64,000 nt of DNA, from positions 381,473-445,472 of the forward strand of contig CAJNDS010002400.1 in the NCBI GenBank assembly GCA_905221605.1, in the 5' to 3' direction. Source of the DNA: Symbiodinium natans (Eukaryota > Sar > Dinophyceae > Suessiales > Symbiodiniaceae). The position numbers were made by a program, and so were the translations under genes. The notes under the pieces are model-generated. The model searched no databases. It was not told the origin of the DNA and saw only the letters and a program-made list of their open reading frames with translations. How positions within the stretch are numbered: position 1 is the stretch's first letter; the number at the start of each line of letters is the position of its first letter. This document shows, one piece after another, positions 22,927 to 33,979 of this stretch.

Positions 22927-23129
22927 CTGCAAGGAAGTGAAAAACTGCAGGATCTCAACACCCACCCCTAAAAGGCCCCCAAAAACCCTAAACCCTCCCT
23001 CAACCCTGCTTGCCGAGGACATCCTGGGGCGCGGGCAACAGATCAATTCCGAGACCTCATGCATCGGAGCTTTAGGGCGTCGAGTGCCCAAAATCCACAC
23101 TTCCGGACCCTAAACACGTAGCATCATCT

Positions 23130-24045
23130 TTGGGTGGTTCGAGGGCACAGTCTAGGATTTGGGAGGGTGAGGGCCTGGGAGGTGTCCATGGGAGCTAGGC
23201 TTTGTGGCAGTTCTGTGCTGGTACGGCTGCTGAAAGGGCTGGGAAAGCAAGTCACGAATGTCAGGAGAGCATATGTAAGTCCGCGAAGACTTTCCCACTT
23301 GCATCGTGTAACTGCAGTGCCTCGCTGCGCCCCAACAGCTGTGCAGACAGTTGGTTCTCACCAAGGCTGTCAAACAAAGACACATCACTGAGGTTTCTTT
23401 CGCCGCCCCGTAGAGCATGACAGTTTGCCTCTGCAATTGGGGAGTGCCCCAAATCTCTGCCTTCGTCTGTGCCAACGCGTGTCAACAAATTTCTTCTGGG
23501 TTGTTTGTCACTAAACAGTCTGCATGGCGCATGCAATCAGTCGGCACTGTTGGTGGACAAGTTTTGAATTGCGTTAGCTCATGTGAGCTCTATGACTTGG
23601 AGCATGATGTAGCCTACATCATTCTGCAGGCAAAGGCCATGGCTGATGCGCCAGGTATTCCGAAGTGATCAGCTCGGAAGAGGATGCTGATGGTACTCAG
23701 ATGCCCGAAAAGAGCCGTGAGGCCTTGAGTTTTGCAGCGAGTGCGGTGCACGGTGCACTGCCGTCTCTTGGCACTGGCTCAGCGTTCGCAAACTTGCCAA
23801 AAGTCCCTTCGCGAACATGCAAAGTCGCACAGGCCGGGCTTGGAACCGTGACGCGTGCGTTCCTTCAGCGGCTTCCTTCTTTGCGCTCTTGCTTTTGCTT
23901 TCCCAGGTCTGCCAGGAGGGCTGGTCATCCTTGCAAAGGACAACTTTGCCCGACAAAATCAAGAAGTTCAATGAGGCCTGAACTCCAAGACCCTCAACCC
24001 CACGTCCAGAGCGAACCCCCCAAAAAACAGGAAACATCATGAGAC
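23130..24045. other. 0.9-kb telomere-free island with overlapping ORFs on both strands
   Basis: The longest stretch in the left half without telomere-like repeats. Plus-strand frames contain DLEHDVAYIILQAKAMADAP (23417-23668) and SREALSFAASAVHGALPS (23665-24042). Minus-strand frames contain NLSDVSLFDSLGENQLSAQ (23261-23536) and LSGKVVLCKDDQPSWQTW (23669-24040). No single frame spans it. It may be an intronless retrocopy, a pseudogene or UTR. Strand unresolved, no family recognised. Confidence 0.35.
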
Positions 24046-24059
24046 CCTTGACACCCTAA

Positions 24060-24330
24060 ACCCCAAACCCTAAACCCTAACCCTAAACCCTAAACCCTGT
24101 ACCCTAGACCCTAGACCCTAAACCCTAAACCCTAAACACTAAGAGGACGTGCTTGGGGTGCAAGCGCCCACACGGGGACCAACCACCAAACCCTCGCCCT
24201 AAACCCTAAACCCTTAATTAACCCTAGCCCTAAACCCTAAACCCTTAATTAACCCTAAAACCCTTAATAATTAACCCTAAACCCTTAATTAACCCTTAAT
24301 TAACCCTAAACCCTTAATTAACCCTAAAAC
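24060..24330 (-). repeat. CCCTAAA tract with CCCTTAATTAA variant block
   Basis: Ordinary units to about 24140, then repeated units containing CCCTTAATTAA (24210-24330), a local variant not seen as an array elsewhere. Confidence 0.9.
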
Positions 24331-24377
24331 CCTGCAGACCTTCGAAGTTTAGGGATTTGGGAGGCGCCGCCCCCCGC

Positions 24378-24422
24378 CTCGAAGAAGCCATTCTCAAAGA
24401 GGCCCAGGATGAAAGCTGCGAC
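24378..24422 (-). CDS. Exon candidate with a membrane helix
   Basis: Minus strand, acceptor ctgactgcgcag|GTC and GC donor TTCGAG|gcgggg, both matching RPN5 usage. Reads VAAFILGLFENGFFE. The frame is open upstream to 24447 (GVLGLTAQ). Probably a multipass membrane protein. Family unknown. Confidence 0.4.
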
Positions 24423-24864
24423 CTGCGCAGTCAGGCCCAAGACTCCACTGAGGGTTGGGGGTTTGGGGTTTAGAGTTTGGGGTTTAGGGTTTGGGGTTTA
24501 GGGTTTGGGGTTTAAGGTTTGGGGTTTAGGGTTTAGGGCTTCGGGCTTCGGGGGTTGAGGGATTTTTGGAGGTTCATGCAGGCACTTATACGTAGGGTGT
24601 AGGGTTCAAGGTTTGGGGTTTAGGGTGACCAGGAGGTTCATGGCTACGCATACACAGTATTCTGAGTTCGGACGCATTCCTTATTCGTGGGATGTTGGGC
24701 CCCTCTGCAAGATTGCCCTCAGTCTTCAGAGTTGGGAAGGGGGAATATCGGAGTTTAAACTTGACGGTGTAGAGTGTAGGCTTTAGATTTTAGGGCTTAG
24801 AGTTTAGGGTGTGTGTTCTTAATATTTTTCGAAACTTTCTTCATACTTTGATCGATATCCCGTG

Positions 24865-24978
24865 TACTTGAAGGTTCATGGGCACTTATAAGTACGGTTG
24901 TAAGTACCTTAAACATGGCTATGACCGTACTTACGCTACTTGTAACCCTACTTACAAGTACCCATGAACCTCCAAGTA
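24865..24978. mobile_element. Family A TIR element, reference copy, 114 bp
   Basis: Nearly palindromic: left end tacttgaaggttcatgggca, right end mirrors it as tacccatgaacctccaagta. TA at both ends suggests a TA target duplication, as in Stowaway/Tc1-type MITEs (inference). No coding capacity. Confidence 0.85.
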
Positions 24979-25053
24979 AGCTCATAATATAGCACAGGGG
25001 CCTTCAAACCCAACGCATCAAGGGCTTGCCAGAGAGCTTTAAACTCAAGGTTT

Positions 25054-25055
<2 letters not shown>

Positions 25056-25091
<36 letters not shown>

Positions 25092-25092
25092 A
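25056..25092 (+). repeat. (AC)18 microsatellite
   Basis: Pure dinucleotide tract. Confidence 0.95.
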
Positions 25093-25412
25093 TGAATATG
25101 CCCCCACACACCCTGAACCCTAACCCTAAACCCTAAACCCGAAGAACCCGAAGCCTACCTGGTCGCCCCCTCCCCTCCAAAACCTCAACCCCAATTTCTG
25201 AGCTCCCAGATCGGGGCCTCGATGGGGTTGGTATCGCCCAGAGACTTTCGCCATCCCCCTGGGCTTCTTTTGAGGGTTGGGGGTTTCAGGGTTTCGGGTT
25301 GAGGATATAAGGGCTGAGGCTTCGCTTCTTTGGGCCCAGGGTCAGGGTTGCCTAAAACTGAGTTGGGTTTAGGGATTTCCCTAGGATTTCCCTAATCCTC
25401 AAACCCTAAACC

Positions 25413-25450
25413 CCAGCTCCACAAGTACCCGCTGGTACTTGTGGAGCTGG
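25413..25450. repeat. Perfect 17-bp stem, 4-nt loop hairpin
   Basis: Stem cagctccacaagtacc plus one outer C-G pair, loop cgct. Could be an element remnant or structured RNA. Confidence 0.85.
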
Positions 25451-25571
25451 TGCCCAATTCCGTCCTGAAAAAGGGACTCCTACGAGGGAGCCTTACCAAG
25501 GCCTTCTAGGGGGTTCTATGGGGTATTTTGGATCCCTAAACCCTCAACCCTAAACCCTTACGTAACCCCAG

Positions 25572-25599
25572 ACCCTGTAAACCTTAGGGTTTACAGGGT
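25572..25599. repeat. Perfect 12-bp stem, 4-nt loop hairpin
   Basis: accctgtaaacc, loop ttag, ggtttacagggt; 120 bp from the previous hairpin. Confidence 0.85.
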
Positions 25600-25634
25600 T
25601 TGGGGCTTTCGTGTCCCGCAACTAAGGCAAGTAC

Positions 25635-25671
25635 GCAGGTCGGTGTGGCAGTTGGACCTATGGAACCGCTC
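25635..25671 (-). CDS. Exon candidate, unassigned
   Basis: Minus strand, pyrimidine-rich acceptor (ctttccctctgcgtgcag|GAG) and donor gtactt. Reads ERFHRSNCHTDL. Phase is compatible with the coiled-coil exons just upstream (26261-26676). Confidence 0.35.
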
Positions 25672-26260
25672 CTGCACGCAGAGGGAAAGTTGAGGTTTAG
25701 GGTTTGGGTTTAAGGCTGAGGGTTTAGGGTTCAGGCCTTAGGATTTATAGGGCTTGGGGTTTGTTGAAATGGAACTAGTTCAGGCTAAGGGTTTGCGGCT
25801 TTCGAGGCCCCAAAACCCCTCAAGGCCAAAACAACAAAAACCCTAAACCCATTAAACACCTGTGAAGCCCTAACCCTGCAACCCTCAAACCTCAAACCTA
25901 AAACCCCAAACCCTGACACCCTAAACACCCAAAAGCCTAAATCCCCAAAAACCCTTTTTACCCTAAACCCCTATACGCTTAAACCCTCACCAACACCAAA
26001 CCCCAAACCTCAAACCCCCAAACCCCCATAGGCCCCCATACCCCCATACCCCAAACCCCCATACCCCCATACCCCACAGCAGACCCCAAAGCAAACCCCA
26101 AACCCCAACCCTTAAGCCCTAAACCAAAACTTGGCTGCACTCAGAAGGGTAGCTAAAAATTAAATTTTTTCGCTGCAATATTTAGAAACCCAATAAACCC
26201 AAAAAAGCTAAGGATCTAAAGTTACAGTAAAGCACCACAAAGAAAAAAAAGGCACCACGC

Positions 26261-26321
26261 CTCATTGTAGAGTGCCCGGAGATCCTGTGCCTCCTTGCTC
26301 AGCTCCTGGGACTCAGGAAAC
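26261..26321 (-). CDS. Coiled-coil exon
   Basis: Minus strand, acceptor tagggag|G and GC donor AATGAG|gcgtgg. Reads FPESQELSKEAQDLRALYNE, a charged heptad-like helix. Joins in phase to the exon at 26579-26676 if that exon uses its GC donor. The antisense strand is closed by stops, so strand is secure. Likely a coiled-coil or cytoskeletal protein; not identified. Confidence 0.5.
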
Positions 26322-26578
26322 CTCCCTACAGGCTTCAAGGATCCAAGGGTTTAGGGTTTAGGGCTAGGGTTTAGGGCTTCTTGGATCCAAGGGTTTGGGG
26401 TTTAGGGCTAGGGTTTAGGGCTTCTTGGATCCAACGGTTTAGGGTTAGGGCTAGGCCAGTGGTGTACATCTACTGCAAACATTGAGGAATCCAATCTTCC
26501 GAACAACCACACAATCCTCAACCCTGAACCCTAAACCCTCAACCCTCAACCCTAAACCCTAAACCCTAGGAGTTCTGC

Positions 26579-26676
26579 TCTCTCAGCTCCTCCTTGTCCT
26601 GGCGGAGGATCTCCTGCTGGCGGGCGCTTTGCGTGCTCTGCACCCTACATGAGTCTACGATGACCTCCCGTCTGAG
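26579..26676 (-). CDS. Coiled-coil exon
   Basis: Minus strand. Reads LRREVIVDSCRVQSTQSA then RQQEILRQDKEELRE, a strong coiled coil. It uses GC donor GA|gcagaa; if unspliced it meets TAG at 26566, where a telomere-like tract begins. The start may be 26676 or the AG|G acceptor at 26664. Probably the same gene as 26261-26321. Confidence 0.5.
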
Positions 26677-27100
26677 CTCGGCTCGGGGGGTTTAGGGTTT
26701 AGGGTTTAGGGTTTAGGGTTCAGGGGGTTCACGGCTACGGTCATGTAGCCATGAAGGCCCAAATATGCTGTGCCGTACTGTGCCTTCGGACAGTTTAAGA
26801 GGCTCGGGATAGGATGATGGGAACCCAGAAATGCGGACCATGGAAACGTGAGCTTTTGCGGCATTGCAGCACGGACTCTGATATTCAGCGTACCCACTAA
26901 GGGTCAATCAATTTGAGACCAGGTGGCTGGGCTAAACAAGGCCCGTTTATTAAAGCAAAGGGGGTACTTAGAGCAACAAGCCCTGGCAATAAGTCCTGGT
27001 GGATGAAGCAGATGCAGCGCACCAGCAAGGAAAGCCTGGGGTGGAATTTGCCCAACGCCATGCCCAAAATGTGGGGGATACGCCTGAACCCTATAGACCC

Positions 27101-27240
27101 TACTTGGAGATTCATGAGTACTTACAAGTAGGGCTAAAAGTTGGGTGGAGGTTCATGGGCACTTTTCAAGAAGGTTCTAAGTAGGGCAACTCTGGTCATA
27201 GCCTTCTAGCCCTACTTCTAAGTACTCATGCACCTTCCAG
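27101..27240. mobile_element. Family A TIR element with duplicated left arm
   Basis: Left end tacttggagattcatgagta, a second left-like arm (gtggaggttcatgggcact) at about 27148, and right end agtactcatgcaccttcca. Confidence 0.7.
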
Positions 27241-27737
27241 AAGAGCTTAAAGGGCCTCAGAATTTTGGTCCAAGGGGCTGCAAGACTTTAAAGTTTCATG
27301 CTTTTAGGCTTCCGGTTGGCTATTCCAGTTGAATAGGGTTCCAATGCTGTCCGAAAGTATTCATTGGTGCTAGGTTTCTTTCTCTCACCCGCTGTGAGAT
27401 GTCGCAGGCCACCACCCAAACCATTGCATTTAGGGTTTAGGGCTGCCGCCCTCAATTCGTATTCAGACGAAGTACTGGTCGGCGTTGTACAGGGGCCCGG
27501 ATTCTAGGGCTTTCGGGCCAGCCCTCTGTGTTGTGGTAAGCTACCACAACCGCCCCCGCCCCCCCTCCTGAACCCTGGATTACACATGTGCCTTCGTGCG
27601 GCATGCCTCCCCTCCACACCCCTGCGTGTGTCGGGGGCGGCATTTCCGCATGTTACTTGCTGCCGCTGCGCTGCGGGACGACCTAAGCCTCAAACCCTAT
27701 AACCCTATAAACCCTGAATCCCAAACCGCCCACCCAG

Positions 27738-27814
27738 GTTCCACAAAAAATGGAGATGGAATGGCGGCTCTGGATTTCGGGCAGCCCTACGACGCCAAGA
27801 GCCCCGAAAAGTAA
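27738..27814 (+). CDS. Putative terminal exon, plus strand
   Basis: Acceptor cgcccacccag|G, reading STKNGDGMAALDFGQP then YDAKSPEK and TAA at 27812-27814. Balanced composition. Family unknown. Confidence 0.35.
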
Positions 27815-27861
27815 AACAGCCCAGAGCCCGAAAGCCCAAAGCCCGAGAGCCCTCTTTCAAG

Positions 27862-27982
27862 CGTTTAGGTTTAGGGTTTAGGTTTAGGGTTTAGGGTTTA
27901 GGGTTTAGGGTTTAGGGTTTAGGGTTTAGGGTTTAGGGTTTAGGGTTTAGGGTTTAGGGTTTTACGGTTTAGGGTTTAGGGT
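27862..27982 (+). repeat. TTTAGGG array, about 16 units
   Basis: Near-perfect 7-bp units with a few TTTAGG deletions at the left. Confidence 0.95.
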
Positions 27983-28329
27983 TACAACCCAACAAAAAAA
28001 AACAGCCCGAGAGACTTCATCTGGTTGAAGGATCTGCTGGGCGCAAGCTCATCATCATCACCTGAAGGAAAGCCAACGAGCACAATGCCCCTCCATGCAA
28101 GGAATACGACGTCCTTAGCTAGGGGGCTACTGCAACAATTACCCTTCTAGCCTTCGAGGACTGTCAGATACCGTACATGACTACAGCTATTTGCTTCATA
28201 CAAAGAGATGGAGGCTCTGGGTAACATCCAAAAGCTACCCCAAATAGCCTGCCTAAAACCTTCCTTACGAGGCTCAAGGTCAAGGGAACTGAACCCAAAA
28301 CTTCTGAAAGCCCGCATGGGAAAATGATC

Positions 28330-28511
28330 CTACATGGGGTCCCACCAAGAATGCCCCAGAAGGGACCCCAAAAGCCTTTCAACAATCTCGTTCTTTGCAC
28401 GGCGTAGGCGGGAGCACGACTCAAAGCCAAAGGCCGCGATTGGCAAGGCACCGAAAAGAAGCCCAATGGAAGCACCACATATGGTGCAAGCTTCGCCCAG
28501 TTTCGCAAAGG
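28330..28511 (-). CDS. Putative terminal exon with membrane helix, 60 codons
   Basis: Minus strand, acceptor gggcttag|CC. Reads FAKLGEACTICGASIGLLF, GALPIAAFGFESCSRLRRAK and NEIVERLLGSLLGHSWWDPM, then TAG at 28330. One hydrophobic helix followed by a basic segment. An overlapping minus frame (28164-28508) is longer but less protein-like. Family unknown. Confidence 0.45.
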
Positions 28512-28584
28512 CTAAGCCCGACACCCTAAACCCTAAACGCTAATCCACTAAACCCTATGAACCACTAAACCCTAAACCCTAAAC

Positions 28585-28665
28585 CCCAAAGACAAGGGGG
28601 TGGGGGTCGGAGCCAAGGCATGCGCTGAACTCCGCGTGGTCTCGCCGCCGCGCCCGCTTCTGGCC
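28585..28665 (-). CDS. Exon candidate, basic
   Basis: Minus strand, acceptor aaacaag|GGC, reading GQKRARRRDHAEFSACLG then SDPHPLVFG before a GT that begins the telomere-like tract. A GC donor after HAEFS is an alternative end. Family unknown. Confidence 0.35.
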
Positions 28666-28967
28666 CTTGTTTCGGGGTTTGAAGCTTCGGGGTTTCGGGG
28701 TGCAGGGTTAGGGCTAGGTTTTGCAGGGTTAGGGTTTAGAGTTTAGGATTTGCAGGGTTCTGCAGGGTTTTGAAGAGTCTTGCAGGGCCTTGCAGAGTTT
28801 TCGCAGGGTTTCGTGGGGTTCAGGGTTGAGGGGTCTGGGGCTCGGGGATGTCAGGTTCAAGGTGCAGGCTTATCAAAGTTTGTCGAGCTTCCTGTCTTTT
28901 TGCCGGGGGCCCTTTTTCGGGCACAGCTTGCAATCCCCCGCCTTGCTTCCTCTCCCTGTCCCTGTAG

Positions 28968-29113
28968 CAGTGAGGCCCAAACTAGATACCGAGCCTCCTG
29001 ACCCCCCTCCCACCCCCCCCCCCCGCACACCTGCCACAGAGTATCAGTATGGCCGCTTACGACACTCTGGCGTTTTATGGGGTGAGGGGTGTACGGAGGC
29101 GGTGTCATACTAG
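28968..29113 (+). CDS. Putative terminal exon, proline-rich, plus strand
   Basis: Follows a long pyrimidine acceptor (tcctctccctgtccctgtag). Reads VRPKLDTEPPDPPPT, ATEYQYGRLRHSGV and LWGEGCTEAVSY, then TAG at 29111-29113. 47 residues with good composition after the proline run. Family unknown. Confidence 0.4.
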
Positions 29114-29263
29114 CAGGAGAGGGTTACTTCTCCAAGAAACAGAAATTGGCTGTTGCGAGTACAATACTCGAACCGGAGGATTGCCATGAGTCGGGTTAAA
29201 AAGAAGCGAGTAACAAGTGAATGGCTCCATGAATAAATACAGAACTAAAAAACAACAAACATA

Positions 29264-29335
29264 TATATATATATACATATATATATACATATAAACGAAA
29301 GTTCAAAATGAGTAAGTAAATACAGAAATAATTAA

Positions 29336-29366
<31 letters not shown>
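29264..29366 (+). repeat. (TA)n / ATATAC microsatellites
   Basis: AT-rich blocks at 29264-29294 and 29338-29366. Confidence 0.9.
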
Positions 29367-29369
<3 letters not shown>

Positions 29370-29792
29370 ATTTCCTTAGCTCCTGAACCCTAAAAAGCCC
29401 GCAAACTCCTAAACTCCTAAACTCCTAAACCCTCAACCCTCAACCCTAAACCCTAAACCCGAAACCCTAAACCTAAGCCCCTCCAAGTCGAGCCCCCCGC
29501 AGAGGCCGACGACCCGCCAAAGTTGTAATGGACTGGGAGGTTGGCCAACGGCCTGGGTTGAACAAGTTGAGGGCTATTTAGGGCTTAGGGTTTAGGATTT
29601 ATAGGGCTTGGGGTTCAGCAAGGGATGATTGCTTTAGGCTTTCGTGCGAGAAAGCCCTTTGAATCCCTGAGTTGGGGCATTGGGGTATGCAAGTTGAAAT
29701 GAGCCGTCGGGCTGGAGTTCCAGGCTTCAGGTTCATCATGACCACTATGGCCAGTATTGTTGTAGGAAAAATAGAAGGAGGAAAAAATGAAA

Positions 29793-30646
<854 letters not shown>

Positions 30647-30863
30647 AGCAGTAGCAGTAGAAGCTTGAGCACCACACAGTGAGGAAGTGCCGCACTAGTA
30701 GCAGTAGCAGTCAGTAGAATAGAAGTAGCATTCTCGGTAGCAGTAGCATTCTCAGTAGCAGTAGTCGTCGAGGTAGTAGTCGTCGTCGTCGCAGCAGAGT
30801 AGTAGCAACCGAAGTAAGATAGTAGCAGTAGAAGTCAGTAGCTAGTGCTCGTTGCTATGGTAG

Positions 30864-31067
30864 TTAGCAGCCGCAGTCAAGACCAAGAGGCTCAGCAGGA
30901 GCGTTGGTGCTCGGCCGTGCATTGGACGCCGAAGTCTGCGGCTGCTTTGGCTGTAGCTGCTGATGCTGCTGTGGCTGCTGCCGCTGTGGTTGAAGCGGTT
31001 GCTGAAACTGCTGGGGCTGAGATCTTTGCTGCTGCTGATGCTGCTGCTGCTGCTGCGGCTGCTGCTG
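30864..31067 (-). CDS. Glutamine-rich exon candidate
   Basis: Minus strand after acceptor ggtctgtttcgcag|CAG. Q-rich with interruptions (QRSQPQQFQQPLQPQRQQ), then TSASNARPSTNAPAEPLG. The same DNA read on the plus strand is alanine-rich (GCT runs). Could be a low-complexity domain or a degenerate GCT/CAG microsatellite. Confidence 0.3.
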   Translation of the reverse strand, partial: QQQPQQQQQHQQQQRSQPQQFQQPLQPQRQQPQQHQQLQPKQPQTSASNARPSTNAPAEPLGLDCGC

Positions 31068-31130
31068 CGAAACAGACCTCATGGTCAAGGGACGCGTCTG
31101 AGGACTCCTCCCCCAAACAAACATCCGCTT

Positions 31131-31232
31131 TCATGCCATGTGCTCAGCCACACATTGAGATGTCTCGTCCCTGAGCATGCGACGGCCGCCCAGCAGTGAC
31201 CACCTGCGCAGCGTCACCCGGGCCAAGGTCAG
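31131..31232 (-). CDS. Putative terminal exon, unassigned
   Basis: Minus strand, acceptor tttaagccag|CTG or gcgcag|G. Reads LTLARVTLRRWSLLGG then RRMLRDETSQCVAEHMA and TGA at 31131-31133. Another minus frame is open to TGA at 31144. Family unknown. Confidence 0.35.
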   Translation of the reverse strand: MTLARVTLRRWSLLGGRRMLRDETSQCVAEHMA

Positions 31233-31534
31233 CTGGCTTAAAGTTCAAGTTCCCGAAGAACCAAAACCCCAAACCCCAAACCCCAAACCCCAAACCCTTA
31301 ACCCTAAACCCTCCAATAAAGAAGCCCCACGCCGCGCGCCTGCGGCTGACCACCGGGAGGCCTACAGTGTGGCAAACCCAGGAACCCTAAACCCTAAACC
31401 CTAAACCCTAAACCCGGATTCTGGGAAGCTTCTGCAGGCCTGAGGGTCGATATACGGTTTTCGGGGCTTCAAGGGTGTTGCGCTCCGGGGTCGACACCTC
31501 TTAGTTGAGGCGGTTTTAGGGTTCAGGGTTTCCT

Positions 31535-31606
31535 AGGCTGCCCAGTAACCAAGGCTTAAAAAGGGTGCCCTTTTTTGCTTAAAAGGGGTTTATAAGGGAA
31601 CCTAAA
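31535..31606. mobile_element. Family C element, partial
   Basis: Shares taggctgcccagtaaccaag and gggtgcccttttttgctt with 22470-22608; the right part is missing. Confidence 0.65.
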
Positions 31607-31929
31607 CGAGGACCCATAGAAGATTAGAATTCTAAGCCTAAAACACTTCGACAGGCTTGTTGAGGGCGCATGGGGCATTTTGAGGCTGACAGTTCGGGAT
31701 TTTCTGCGGTCCTTGGGTACGGGGTTTAGGGTTCAGGGTGGGGCGCTCAGGGCTTGTGGTGTCTGCGATTTTGGGCCTTTTAGGGGGCGTGGCTCATCTG
31801 CCCCATGTCAGGTTGAGGGGCCGCTAGGGCTTCATGCTTACAGGGCTTCGAAGATTCGGATTGAACAAGGAGAGGTTGCACAAATTCGGTTTCTCTGGTA
31901 GGTACCCTTTCGTGATAGTGCTCTGCAAC

Positions 31930-31967
31930 ACGGCGCCATACGGCGCCATACGGCGCCATACGGCGCC
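31930..31967 (+). repeat. 10-bp tandem repeat, 4 copies
   Basis: Unit acggcgccat, four consecutive copies, the last diverging. Confidence 0.9.
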
Positions 31968-32101
31968 CTGACTCGCAACAGCCGCCTCACGGGGGATTTA
32001 GGGCTTGTTTGGGCTTTGATCTCGCCAGGGTGTGGTTCAATCGTAAAGTCGTAGATTGTAAGGCTGTTGTACCCCTACAACCCAAACCAGCCCCGAGGCT
32101 C

Positions 32102-32401
32102 TCAGTCCTTAAGAGTCCAAAAGCCCTGCACCAGATCTTCAACTAACAACCCTGAACCCCAAACACTAAACCCTCAACCCTGAACCGTACACCCGAGGGC
32201 CTTTCAACTTCTTGTAGAACCCCGTCAGCACCCGCCTCTAACCCTAAACCCTAAACCCCAAACCCTAAACCCTAAACCCATGACACATGTGACCAGGGCC
32301 GCGCGCAGGGAGTGGTGGGGCCGCCGATACAAGCCGTGCTGGACCACGTAGTCTTGCGGAGGCCTCAGGATTGCAGCGTCCAGTTTTTCAGGCTGGCGAC
32401 C
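32102..32401 (-). CDS. Three consecutive phase-matched exons with telomere-like introns
   Basis: Minus strand. Exon 32294-32401 has a good acceptor (ttttataatgcag|GG), a GT donor, 36 codons and phase 0 at both ends: QPEKLDAAILRPPQDYVVQ, HGLYRRPHHSLRAAL. Exon 32193-32237 reads RRVLTGFYKKLKGPR. Exon 32102-32125 reads GFWTLKD then TGA. All junctions are phase 0. The introns (32238-32293, 56 bp; 32126-32192, 67 bp) are mostly TTTAGGG-type repeats. The first exon looks strongest; the other two are less certain. Protein not recognised. Confidence 0.45.
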
Positions 32402-32878
32402 CTGCATTATAAAACATTAATCAATACGTAAACAAAACATAAACAAGTACATATGTCACATATGTATATATATATATATACATGCGCATACATATGCATG
32501 TTGGGTCGGGCGGCATGTGGTCAGGTGAAGTCAGTGTCAGGCTATGGATTGACAAATTTTGGGGTGCAGGGCGTTGGGTTTCGGGCCTTAGGGTCTAAAA
32601 GCGTGATGGATTTTGTTTCAAGGGACAGGCTTCGGGTTGATGATGTGCCCTACACCCGACAATGGGGGGGTAGGGCTTGAAAAAAATGGGGGTCCCACTG
32701 ATATTGCGATGATAAGACTTTGGTTCAAGTTGTGGAGACACTGAATGGTCGGGTGCAACCTCTTAACCTACCTTTGGAGTAATTAGAACCTGGAAAAAAA
32801 GTATCTACTTTTTAGGTAGCAGTAGCTATACTAGGAACCCAGAACCAAAAAAAGTATTAAAGTACAGTACTCCAAAAC

Positions 32879-33013
32879 CCAGTTAAGCGGCTCTGACGAC
32901 CTAGTTCTCTTAAGCCCGCAGGGTGGGAGTTTATCAGCGTTGGTGGGTCCCCGGCGGCCGATTTCGAGTCGTCTGCGCTGCGGGCTGGTTGGCGGTGACC
33001 ATTGGTCGCCCAC
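32879..33013 (-). CDS. Exon candidate, basic, possible upstream exon of 32102-32401
   Basis: Minus strand, acceptor cccggcttcag|GTG, 45 codons, phase 0, donor TGG|gttttg. Reads VGDQWSPPTSPQRRRLEIG then RRGPTNADKLPPCGLKR. Phase fits the exon at 32294. An alternative donor lies at 32900. Confidence 0.4.
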
Positions 33014-33195
33014 CTGAAGCCGGGAAGCGTAGGGTTTAGGGTTGAGGGTTCAAATGGTTTTTGGTTCGGGGCCTGAGCCATGAGGCCCAAACCCTCAGGC
33101 CCAAAACCTAAGCCTTGTTGTATGAAGCCCCTCTACGTTTTCATGGGGTAGCAGCTCCCTCTTCGTCCTCCCAGCCCCCGTGAACCTTCTCTCAG

Positions 33196-33321
33196 ATGCT
33201 TCACTTCTCCAAGAGCAACTTATGGCATGATGTGGGGCAGCATAAAGGCATTGAAATCAAGGGACCCAAACCAAAGCCACAAGGGGCAGTTTGCCCCTTG
33301 ACCCCCAACTCTGATGCCTAA
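33196..33321 (+). CDS. Putative terminal exon, plus strand
   Basis: Acceptor aaccttctctcag|ATG, 41 residues (MLHFSKSNLWHDVGQHKG, IEIKGPKPKPQGAVCP) then TAA at 33319-33321. Balanced and polar. A minus-strand frame across 33123-33200 is also open. Family unknown. Confidence 0.35.
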   Translation: MLHFSKSNLWHDVGQHKGIEIKGPKPKPQGAVCPLTPNSDA

Positions 33322-33711
33322 GTGGAGAGCATTTCTTGGTGAAGAAACAAAATTCTGTCGTTGAAGTTTGTAAGGATATGCTTTAGGTCTTTAGGTTGCA
33401 GTAGGGCTCTGCACTTCTTTGGGTGTTAGGAAGTTGGTAAGGAATCTTACCTCCTCCCAAAAAAATCAAAAGAGGGCAAACTACGGGCACTGTTGGGCGT
33501 CCGGGGAACCCTAGGCTTCCTAACCCCAAACCCCAAACCCCCCAAAACCTCAAACCCTAAACCCCAAACCCCAAACCCCTAAATCCCAAACCCCAAACCC
33601 TAAACCCCAAACCCCAAAACCCAAAACCCAAACCCCGAGCTCTGGCAAGGCCACCAGCAACGACGGCAGAGTGCGACGTGCCGCCCACACCGGCGCCTGC
33701 AGCAGGATCGT

Positions 33712-33877
33712 GGTGTAAGGCATCGTACTATCTATGGTGGTCTCCGATTTTAGGGTTTAGGGTTTAGGGTTAGGGTTTAGGGTTTAGGGTTAGGGTTTAG
33801 GGTTTGGGGTTTGTTGTTTGGGGTTTAGGGTTTAGGGTTTAGGGTTTGGTGTAAGGCATCGTACTATCTATGGTGGT
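33712..33877. repeat. 30-bp direct repeats flanking a telomere-like array
   Basis: ggtgtaaggcatcgtactat plus ctatggtggt occurs at 33712-33741 and exactly again at 33848-33877, with TTTAGGG-type units between. Confidence 0.9.
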
Positions 33878-33979
33878 TTCCGAAATTAGGGGGTACCTTA
33901 TGGGCTCCATAATATAAGTTATCCCTATTTGGGGGGGGGGGGGGGTCTATTTTAGGGATCCCGGATTTTCGCAAACCGC
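33866..33979. mobile_element. Family D element
   Basis: atggtggtttccgaaattag to ccggattttcgcaaaccgca with a central G run; same family as 36407-36528. Confidence 0.6.

Noticed and set aside
29149-29200. tRNA-like ggttcgagtattgt motif on the minus strand
   Set aside because: No acceptor stem, D-arm or anticodon arm could be paired around it.
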